Source: Leptolyngbya sp. PCC 7375 | GTDB taxonomy: Bacteria > Cyanobacteriota > Cyanobacteriia > Phormidesmidales > Phormidesmidaceae | Assembly (NCBI RefSeq): GCF_000316115.1 | Contig: NZ_JH993797.1 | Span: 7,723,961 to 7,787,960 of the forward strand | Length of the DNA stretch: 64,000 nucleotides | Direction of reading: 5' to 3' | Shown: one piece after another, positions 7,975 through 15,349 of the stretch | Layout of the letters: each line of letters begins with the position of its first letter | How positions within the stretch are numbered: position 1 is the first letter of the stretch | Translations under genes and position numbers: made by a program | Notes under the pieces: generated by a model | Database searches by the model: none | What the model saw: the letters and a program-made list of their open reading frames with translations, nothing else | What the model was told of the DNA's origin: nothing

Positions 7975-10509
7975 TTGCGCTTTGGTAGCTTTTACGGTCG
8001 TAGTCGTCTACGTTCTGTGCAGCTGTGGCTGTGGCGATGGCTGCAGCGCTATGGCTATGTATTAATTGCTTTGGGAGTAGCCCTTGCTGTCATTGGAATG
8101 CGTCAACTTGGGGGACTAGAAGAGTTAGAACTTAAACTATTTGACAGTCGTGTCCGCCATGCTGTGACAAATGTTGATCTGCCCGATGTGGTGGTCGTAG
8201 GCATTAATGAGATGGATATCAAGCGCTACAACCACTGGCCTTTAAGTGATCAAACGATAGCTGAGCTGCTAGAACAAATACAGACCTATGAACCTGTAGC
8301 CATTGGCCTGGATATCTATCGGGACATTGATCATCCTCCCGGTCGTGAACAGTTAGATCGACAACTGGCGGTGGAGAATGTCTATGGCGTATACGATGTA
8401 GGGTTGGATCCCACCCGCAGCACCCCACCACCGCAAGGGATGGATCTAGAACGTACGGGGTTTGCAGATTTTGTAGCTGATAGTGACGGGGTGATTCGTC
8501 GCAACTTTATGTTTGCCTCCATTAAGCCTGATGAGTTCTATGCGCTGGGTTTAAAGTTAAGCCTGCATGTGCTGAAAAATCGCTATGGCCCCGATATTCT
8601 AAAAAAAAATTTAGCAGGCCTCACCATTGCTGGTCAGTTTTTCCCTACTTTGGCCCAAAATACGGGCGGTTATCAGAATGAAGACATGGCTGGCTACCAG
8701 GTCATGTTTCAGTACCAGACCACCGACAGATCAATTCGCCAAGTCTCTCTGACGGATGTTTTTAATCACGAGGTTGATCCCAATTGGTTCAAAAATAAGG
8801 TGGTCTTGATAGGTACCGTAGCCCCTAGTATTAAAGACACTGTTTTCACCTCCCTCAATACCCAAGCAGGATCGGTTGCAACAACACCGGGGGTGATTTT
8901 ACATGCCCATGCGGTGCGTCAAATTTTGTCAGTTGTTGAGGGAGACTATTCTCTGATTTGGGGATGGACCCAATGGCAGGAAATGCTGTGGATAGGCTTT
9001 TGGTGTCTGATGGGAAGTGTTTTAGTTTGGCATATTCAGCGGTTTGTGCTGTTGACCCTAACTGGCGCGATCGCACTGTCCTCCCTGGTGATGACCGGCT
9101 GGGGGATGTTTCTTTACCAGGGTTGGATTCCCATTGTGCCACCTGCTTTGGGCTTTGCCACCGTGGTGAGCAGTACCATCGCTTATCAAGTTTTTTATCG
9201 CACCTTTTACGATCCGCTGACCAGTTTGCCCAATCGAGTCTCTAGCCTAAAGCGCCTACAGTCCTGTCTAAATGAGCGTAATGCATCGCAGCCTATGGTG
9301 GCCCTGCTGTTACTTGATCTAGATTTATTTAAATCAGTGAATGAAACGTTGGGCGTGCAAGTGGCCGATCGGCTACTGCAAATTGTTGCCGAACGCATTG
9401 TTTCTCTGATGCCCCATGCATCGGCTGCCAGGGTAAGTGGCAATCAGTTTGCCTTAATTTTGCCGTCAGTGGCCCATCGTCAAGAGGCGATCTCCACCAC
9501 AGCTGCTCTGCAAAAACAGCTGATGCACTCCATTCACATTGGTGGGCAGTTGGTCAGCACCACCATCAGTATTGGGATCGCGCTCCATCATAAAGGGCTG
9601 GGGTATCGAGCCCATGCACTGTTGCAAGATGCTCACCGGGCTCTGGGTAAAGCCAAAAAATCAGGTCGCGATCGCTATGAAGTATTCAACGAAACCATGC
9701 GCACCCACTCGGTCTCTCAGTTTCAACTGGAGATGGAGTTGCGCCACGCTGGAGATGATGAACAGTTCCAGCTTTACTATCAACCGATTATCGAGGTAGC
9801 CTCGGGTAAGATAGCGGGCTTTGAAGCCCTGATTCGTTGGTTGCACCCTGAGCGTGGCACTGTGCCCCCCAATGACTTTATTAGCATTGCTGAGGACACT
9901 GGCATGATTCTGACTATGGGGGATTGGATTTTAGATGAAGCCTGTTATCAAATTCGCCAATGGCAACAGCAATTTCCCATGCCTCACCCCCTATTTATTG
10001 GTGTCAATCTTTCTAGTCGACAGTTTGTTCAACAAGATCTGGCGACGACGATTGCCACTATTACACAGCGGCATCAAATTGACCCCCGTGGCCTCAAACT
10101 AGAACTCACAGAAAGTGTGGCCATGGAAGATGTAGAAGCCGCTATTCAGCAGCTGAAACGATTGAAGGAGAAAGGCTTACACATCAGTCTCGACGACTTT
10201 GGTACGGGGTATTCATCCCTGAGCTATCTCCATCGGCTGCCGATTGATTCTCTAAAAATTGATAAATCCTTTGTTGACCGCATGGAAAACATTAGTGAAC
10301 ATGCAGATATTGTTGGCACCATCGTGTCCTTAGGGCATCGTCTGAATTTGGATATTATTGCCGAAGGTGTAGAAACCATGGCACAAGCCTGTCTGCTAAA
10401 GCAACTGCGTTGTCAATATGTGCAGGGGTATTTTTTTGCAAAACCTTTGCCTAGAGACCAAGCTGCGCAGCTGTTGAGGCAGAATAAGCGTTGGAAGATT
10501 GAAGATTAG
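7975..10509 (+). CDS. CHASE2-GGDEF-EAL membrane protein, probable c-di-GMP phosphodiesterase
   Basis: An 844-residue inner-membrane signalling protein. An N-terminal helix (about 27-45) precedes an extracellular CHASE2 sensor domain (about 50-320). Three membrane helices (about 335-410), a GGDEF domain (about 415-580) and an EAL domain (about 590-840) follow. The GGDEF active-site motif is degenerate (SGNQF), so cyclase activity is not expected. The EAL domain keeps its key residues: EAL in GFEALIRW, Asn in GVNLSS, ELTES, DDFGTGYSS, LKIDKSF and AEGVET. The likely reaction is hydrolysis of cyclic di-GMP in response to an envelope signal. It lies 54 bp after the CHAT gene. The start is a TTG preceded by AAGGGGG, the best available but not certain. 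Confidence 0.88.
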   Translation: MRFGSFYGRSRLRSVQLWLWRWLQRYGYVLIALGVALAVIGMRQLGGLEELELKLFDSRVRHAVTNVDLPDVVVVGINEMDIKRYNHWPLSDQTIAELLEQIQTYEPVAIGLDIYRDIDHPPGREQLDRQLAVENVYGVYDVGLDPTRSTPPPQGMDLERTGFADFVADSDGVIRRNFMFASIKPDEFYALGLKLSLHVLKNRYGPDILKKNLAGLTIAGQFFPTLAQNTGGYQNEDMAGYQVMFQYQTTDRSIRQVSLTDVFNHEVDPNWFKNKVVLIGTVAPSIKDTVFTSLNTQAGSVATTPGVILHAHAVRQILSVVEGDYSLIWGWTQWQEMLWIGFWCLMGSVLVWHIQRFVLLTLTGAIALSSLVMTGWGMFLYQGWIPIVPPALGFATVVSSTIAYQVFYRTFYDPLTSLPNRVSSLKRLQSCLNERNASQPMVALLLLDLDLFKSVNETLGVQVADRLLQIVAERIVSLMPHASAARVSGNQFALILPSVAHRQEAISTTAALQKQLMHSIHIGGQLVSTTISIGIALHHKGLGYRAHALLQDAHRALGKAKKSGRDRYEVFNETMRTHSVSQFQLEMELRHAGDDEQFQLYYQPIIEVASGKIAGFEALIRWLHPERGTVPPNDFISIAEDTGMILTMGDWILDEACYQIRQWQQQFPMPHPLFIGVNLSSRQFVQQDLATTIATITQRHQIDPRGLKLELTESVAMEDVEAAIQQLKRLKEKGLHISLDDFGTGYSSLSYLHRLPIDSLKIDKSFVDRMENISEHADIVGTIVSLGHRLNLDIIAEGVETMAQACLLKQLRCQYVQGYFFAKPLPRDQAAQLLRQNKRWKIED

Positions 10510-10817
10510 TGGGGAGTAGGGAGTTATGACAATCTCTTTAATCGATCGCATGTTATGTCCTCAAATTTTGGACCCGACTACCATCATAGTTCTCTTTCAA
10601 AAGAATATATGATTATGATGGTGTCTGATTGTTTCAGTTCAGTCGATTTAGTTATAAACTTATCTAGCTAAGTTATGTGGACGGTCTACTATTGGTTCTC
10701 ACCTCTCTAATTCCCAGTTGGGTCTTAAGCCTTTATCGGTACATGAGTGGTAAGGCAAGTATTCGTTTCTTTTGAAGATGGCTGTTTTTAAGTAACTTGT
10801 ATTGAGGCTGTAGGTGC
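10510..10817. other. Intergenic region, 308 bp, leader of the polyamine genes
   Basis: AT-rich and without a recognisable gene. It must contain the promoter for the SpeD-SpeE fusion gene, but no convincing -35/-10 pair or hairpin stands out by eye. Confidence 0.4.
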
Positions 10818-12101
10818 ATGAAATCTCTTGGTCGCCATATTTTAGTGGAATTCCATGGTTGCTCATCTGAAGTGCTAAATGATGTGCCATGCATAGAATC
10901 AAGCATGGTCGGTGCAGCCAAAGAGTCGGGAGCTACGATCATTAGCTCGGTATTTCATCATTTCTCTCCCTTTGGAGTGTCAGGTGTAGTCGTTATTCAA
11001 GAAAGTCATCTGGCAATTCACACCTGGCCAGAGTACCGCTATGCAGCTGTAGACTTATTTACCTGTGGTGATTCGGTTAATCCATGGACATCCTATAAAA
11101 TTCTCAAAAAGGCATTTCAAGCTGAACATGGCTCAGCGGTGGAAATCAACCGGGGTCAACTGGATTTATTAGAGAAAGCGAGTATGGAACTGGGAGAGCT
11201 GAGGGATGAGGCTGCACAACAGATGGTAGTTCCGAAGTATAGTCGCAGCGTTTGGTTTACCGATCGCAATGAAAACATGGCCCTCTCGATTCGCCATAAA
11301 GGAGACTGTCTGTTTCGAGAAAAATCCCCTTACCAGACGGTAGAGGTGTTTGACACCTTTGAATATGGTAAGTTGTTGGCCGTTGATAAAATGGTTATGT
11401 GTAGCGAAAAAGATGAGAAGGGCTACCATGAGATGATTATCCACGTGCCGATGGTGATGCAACCAGAGGTGAAGGACGTTCTGGTGGTGGGCGGTGGTGA
11501 TGGGGGCAGCATCCGTGAAATTTTGCGCTACGACCCTGTTGAAAGGGTGACCATGGTAGAAATTGATGACGCTGTTGTCAGGGCCTCTAAGGAATTTTTG
11601 CCCAGCTTGTCGTCGGCCTTTGATCATCCCAAGCTCAATTTAATTATTGATGATGGCATTGAGTATGTGAAGCAGGCTCCAGACGCCTGCTTTGATATGA
11701 TTGTTGTGGACTCTTCTGATCCTGTGGGTCCGGCTGAAGGGCTATTTTCCAAAGCGTTTTATCAAGATGTTTATCGCTGTTTACGACCAGGCGGGGTGAT
11801 GACTGCCCAGAGTGAGTCGCCCCATTTTAACCAAAAGGCATTTGTTGAGCTCAACCATTGTTTGAAGGATATTTTTAATGTCGACAGTGTCTTTTGTTAT
11901 TTAGCGTTTATTCCCACCTATCCTACGGGCATGTGGAGCTTCACTTACTGCACTAAGGGGGGCAAACATCCTGTTGCAGATTTTGATCGGGAACGAGCCC
12001 AGGTAATTTCTAAAGAGTTTGGTCTGCAATATTACAACAGCGACATTCATGGGGCGGCGTTTTGCTTGCCCACCTTTATTCGTACCATGCTTGATAGTTA
12101 A
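10818..12101 (+). CDS. speDE: S-adenosylmethionine decarboxylase - spermidine synthase fusion
   Basis: A 427-residue bifunctional polyamine enzyme. Residues 1 to about 125 are a class 1B AdoMet decarboxylase proenzyme. Self-cleavage between Glu62 and Ser63 (IQESHLAIHTWPE) would create the pyruvoyl cofactor. His68 and Cys83 match the processing and proton-donor residues known in Thermotoga SpeD. Residues from about 135 are an aminopropyltransferase, with GGGDGG binding decarboxylated AdoMet and VVDSSDPVGPAEGLF carrying the catalytic Asp region. The protein would make decarboxylated AdoMet and transfer its aminopropyl group to putrescine or agmatine. The SpeB-like gene on the far side of the IS element suggests one pathway. 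SpeD and SpeE are usually separate proteins, although fusions are known. Confidence 0.92.
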   Translation: MKSLGRHILVEFHGCSSEVLNDVPCIESSMVGAAKESGATIISSVFHHFSPFGVSGVVVIQESHLAIHTWPEYRYAAVDLFTCGDSVNPWTSYKILKKAFQAEHGSAVEINRGQLDLLEKASMELGELRDEAAQQMVVPKYSRSVWFTDRNENMALSIRHKGDCLFREKSPYQTVEVFDTFEYGKLLAVDKMVMCSEKDEKGYHEMIIHVPMVMQPEVKDVLVVGGGDGGSIREILRYDPVERVTMVEIDDAVVRASKEFLPSLSSAFDHPKLNLIIDDGIEYVKQAPDACFDMIVVDSSDPVGPAEGLFSKAFYQDVYRCLRPGGVMTAQSESPHFNQKAFVELNHCLKDIFNVDSVFCYLAFIPTYPTGMWSFTYCTKGGKHPVADFDRERAQVISKEFGLQYYNSDIHGAAFCLPTFIRTMLDS

Positions 12102-12276
12102 CTAGTTTGCGCTTTCTGCTAAGCGAGCGGAGCTGAAGCTAAAATTTTTCTACCTGTGCAATTCAAATAGCTTAAGACTAAAACCACTGCCCTACTTGAG
12201 ATAGGGTTCTAGCCAGTCGATTTTTGGAAGTTGCTCACCTATCCTAGAGATCATCAGACGACATGGGGTTGAGGCC

Positions 12277-12531
12277 ATGGGGAACTACAAAATCAAAGTC
12301 AATATTGAAATCGTAGAAAGCGATGAGGCCATTAGTTCTGGTCCCGAAGAAATAGAGACCGGTGTGTTTGAGTTTAATATAAGCCCAGAGGCCGCTACTA
12401 GCATTGATGCGTGTGAACAAGCCTTGTTAAGTACGAATTATCCAGCATTACGCTCAGCATTGGCTCATCACCTTGAAACACTCTCTCAAAAAAAACGAAA
12501 ACGGCATCAACCGCAGGGATTTGGGAAATAA
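12277..12531 (+). CDS. ISKra4-like transposase, N-terminal orfA
   Basis: An 84-residue reading frame (VNIEIVES... ACEQALLSTNYPALRSALAHHL) resembling the N-terminal part of ISKra4-type transposases. Near its end is a run of eight A residues (12488-12495). A -1 slip there leads into the orfB frame without meeting a stop, reading through SPYRVDGEIGRFEF. This suggests a fused transposase made by programmed frameshifting, as in many insertion sequences. ISKra4 proteins are DDE-type transposases. Confidence 0.65.
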   Translation: MGNYKIKVNIEIVESDEAISSGPEEIETGVFEFNISPEAATSIDACEQALLSTNYPALRSALAHHLETLSQKKRKRHQPQGFGK

Positions 12532-12548
12532 CCAAGAGCCCGTATCGG

Positions 12549-13803
12549 GTGGATGGGGAAATCGGTCGCTTTGAGTTTATGTCGTATACAGCCGTTGAAT
12601 CTTCTGGGAATCAACCATCGAACCGAGTCAACACACTATATGGATCCCTACCAGGCAAAAGCTGGTATCGCACGATGGGCTTTAAGGAGATTGCCTACAC
12701 CCACGGGAGTACGACTGAATCGTACCGGAAAACGAGTGCGTGGCTCAATCGAATCCGTCATCAAGTGACCGGGGGAACCCCGTCGAGAACGATGCAAGAC
12801 AGTAGTGAGCGAGAAGGCACCCGTGTGCTCAATCACTTGACTCAGGCCAGTGAAGCCATCCTGAAAACCCATGGTGTCATCGGCAACACACTGCCTGCGG
12901 CTGTCGTCGCCTCTGCCAATGAGAGTAAGCCTGTCCATCTGGCTCCAGACGTAGTCTCCGCTGTCATCGAGCAGTGTGGCAAAACCGAGTTGATTCGCCA
13001 ACAGATGACGGCCAATCCCATCCCCTATGAGAGCCCCCATCATAGCCTCAACATTTCGATTGATGATGTCGGGGTGAAACGTCAGAGGGACCAGCGACCA
13101 GCCAGTGTTCCAGAGACACCCACCGCCCGCAAGTATGCCTATCAAACGGTGGTCCATATCGAAAATCAACTCGGTAGCTATCGATTGAATGCCCTTGGCT
13201 TGACGACAATGTTAACCATGCTGTTGGCCTTTTTACTCCACAATTGACCTCCTTCAAGGCCCTATCGTATTCTTTGCCGATGGACAGCGAAGCTTGCATG
13301 GCGCGATTCTGACCACCTTTGCTGGGGTGTCTGCACTACAGTTGATCTTGGACTGGTATCATCTCCATGAGAAATGTAAACAACTGCTTAGTCTCGCCTG
13401 TCAGGGTAGACGTCTGCGTAATACACACTTGACTCACCTGGCAGCCCTGCTCTGGCATGGATTAGTCGATGCAGCTTTGGTTTACCTTGAGTTCATTGAC
13501 CCAGACCATCTCAAAGATACAACCGCTATCGATAAACTCCAAGGCTATCTGCGTCGGAACAAACCTCACATTCCTTGTTATTGTGTGCGTAAACAGCTGG
13601 GATTGAGAAATTCCAGCAACCGAGGTGAAAAGGCGAATGATTTATTGGTCTCCTCACGACAAAAACACAATGGGATGAGTTGGTCTAAAACGGGGTCAGT
13701 TGCCTTGGCTGCTTTAACAGCGCTTGTTTCGAATCAAGAAGCTACCCATTGGTTCAGGACCGGGAAGCTCAATTTTAAGTTGGTACCTCATCCCGTAAAG
13801 TAA
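12549..13803 (+). pseudogene. ISKra4-like transposase orfB, broken by a frameshift
   Basis: The first part (to the stop at 13247) carries DGEIGRFEF, an IRHQ..GGTP segment and SIDDVGVKRQ. The rest continues in the next frame from about 13249 (LLQGPIVFFADGQRSLHG, then LDWYHLHEKC and a C-terminal SNRGEKANDLL..HNGMSW block). A single +1 shift near 13230-13250, close to a T5 run, would join them, so this is either a disabling indel or a second recoding site. The N-terminal half is supplied by the preceding orfA. As it stands the transposase is probably inactive. Confidence 0.7.
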
Positions 13804-13876
13804 TTGCACAGGTAGAAATTTTTTGACAGTAGTCTTTTTTAGCTGCGCTCAAGGAACGCTCACCTTGAAGGATAGT

Positions 13877-14971
13877 ATGGGTAAACAGTCTCAATCTGAA
13901 AAGAAGTCATTTGATTCAGAGGAACGTATTTCTAACAAAATTGCCAGCTTTGATCCGGGCGGGGTAGGTGCTGTCAATGGCAATTTGTTTGGGTTTCCCC
14001 ATGATTATGCCCATGCCAGTACGGTGGTGATTGGCGTGCCTTGGGATGTGACGACGTCGTACCAGGATGGAACATGTCGGGGGCCAGAGGCTATTCTAAG
14101 GGCATCGCCCCAGCTTGATTTTTATGATTTTGATAATCCTGAAGCATGGCGACAGGGCATTTATATGCTGCCGATTCCACAGTGGTTGCTGGCGGAGAAT
14201 CGACGGTTAAGGCCGGATGCGATCGCAATTATCCGCAATGCTGAGCAGGGCATAACCCCTGACGATAATCTAGACCTAGCGGCTGCCCTAGAGCGCATTA
14301 ACCAAGGCTGTCGCACCATGAGTCGCTGGGTCAGCCATCAAACCCAAGTGGCCCTACAGCAGCAGAAAAAGATCGTCGTTATTGGTGGCGATCACAGTGT
14401 GCCGTTAGGGGCTTTGGAAGCTCTGTCTCAGGAATATCTCAGTTTTGGTATTTTGCATCTAGATGCCCACGGTGATTTACGCCATGCCTACGAAGGATTT
14501 AAAGAATCCCACGCATCGATTATGTTTAACGCGATGCAGCTGCCGCAGATTTCAAAGCTAGTGCAGGTAGGTATTCGGGATATTTCCCATGGTGAAATGG
14601 CGTTGATCAAGCAGTCTGAAGGGCGAATTATCACCTATCTGGATACTCAATTGAAGCAGGCGGCCTACGCTGGGCAGAGCTGGCTACAGCAGTGTCGAGA
14701 TATTGTGCAAAATTTGCCAGAACATGTGTATGTCAGCTGTGATGTGGATGGTCTAGATCCAAAGCTATGTCCCCATACAGGCACACCGGTACCGGGTGGC
14801 CTTAACCTTGAGGAAGTCTATTGTTTATGGCGAGAGGTGGTGCGTAGTGGGCGACATATTATTGGCTGCGACATTTGCGAGACCGGTAACCATGAGTGGG
14901 ATGGCAATGTCAGTGCGCGGATACTGTATAAACTATTTAGCTTTATGACTATGCCTGGGGGGAGTTATTAG
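13877..14971 (+). CDS. speB: Agmatinase/ureohydrolase (SpeB family)
   Basis: A 364-residue dimanganese ureohydrolase. Metal-binding motifs are GGDHSVPLG, HLDAHGDLR and SCDVDGLDP. It releases urea from agmatine to give putrescine, or from N1-aminopropylagmatine to give spermidine in organisms using that route. The nearby SpeD-SpeE fusion supports either scheme, and substrate cannot be settled by eye. ATG 13877 is chosen because AAGGA lies just before it. An upstream frame at 13823 would begin inside the inverted repeat of the IS. The gene starts 52 bp after the IS end, so its original promoter or operon link to speDE has been displaced. Confidence 0.87.
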   Translation: MGKQSQSEKKSFDSEERISNKIASFDPGGVGAVNGNLFGFPHDYAHASTVVIGVPWDVTTSYQDGTCRGPEAILRASPQLDFYDFDNPEAWRQGIYMLPIPQWLLAENRRLRPDAIAIIRNAEQGITPDDNLDLAAALERINQGCRTMSRWVSHQTQVALQQQKKIVVIGGDHSVPLGALEALSQEYLSFGILHLDAHGDLRHAYEGFKESHASIMFNAMQLPQISKLVQVGIRDISHGEMALIKQSEGRIITYLDTQLKQAAYAGQSWLQQCRDIVQNLPEHVYVSCDVDGLDPKLCPHTGTPVPGGLNLEEVYCLWREVVRSGRHIIGCDICETGNHEWDGNVSARILYKLFSFMTMPGGSY

Positions 14972-15066
14972 GAGCAAGCCATCAATAATTTCTACAAGTA
15001 AATGCTGAAGAGACGTTCCATGGAACGTCTGTACATGCAAAATTTGGCAGTTAATTGATTTTGTTT
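14972..15066. repeat. Dispersed ~100-bp repeat, copy 2, with perfect 20-bp palindrome
   Basis: Near-identical to 3892-3990 apart from a few substitutions and a 4-bp gap. The centre at 15011-15030 is a perfect palindrome, AGACGTTCCATGGAACGTCT. It begins at the base after the speB stop codon. The remaining 283 bp before the transporter gene hold no recognisable feature. Confidence 0.75.
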
Positions 15067-15349
15067 TCTTGGTTCTTAGGTTTGAGTACTAGTTCTTTAC
15101 CTAGAGCTACTGGGTGGGTGCCTGCTAAAGCGACAACTGGGCTGTGGGGTGCTAGATGGTGAAATCGGGCCATTCCGTTAGGTATGAGGACCTGAGCCAT
15201 CGTTAGCTGGTTCACTAAGTTTCAAGTTAAGAAGTATTGCCTTCTCAACGCTTTCTAATGATTTGTTTAGATGCTTGTTCAGGTGCTGTTTTTATTCTAC
15301 CAAGCAATTAAAACTAGCTTTAGGTGGTTCGTTCAAAGGGGTAACTTGG

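Larger units (their letters stand above)
12141..13824 (+). mobile_element. ISKra4-like insertion sequence, frameshifted
   Basis: The ends are a 23-bp inverted repeat with two mismatches: 12141-12163 and 13802-13824, sharing TCTACCTGTGCAATT and its complement. Between them lie orfA and a two-frame orfB of ISKra4-like character (IRHQ..GGTP, FADGQRSL, LDWYHLHEKC, GMSW motifs). No target duplication is evident directly outside the repeats, so the true ends could lie slightly further out. Family assignment is from remembered motifs and is moderately confident. The element sits in what would otherwise be a gap of about 90 bp between speDE and speB. Confidence 0.75.

Noticed and set aside
11169..11627. 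A 152-residue minus-strand frame within speDE
   Set aside because: It is opposite the GGGDGG methyltransferase-fold core and has no independent support.
12648..13169. A 173-residue minus-strand frame in the ISKra4-like element
   Set aside because: It mirrors the transposase frame; the plus strand carries the recognisable transposase motifs.
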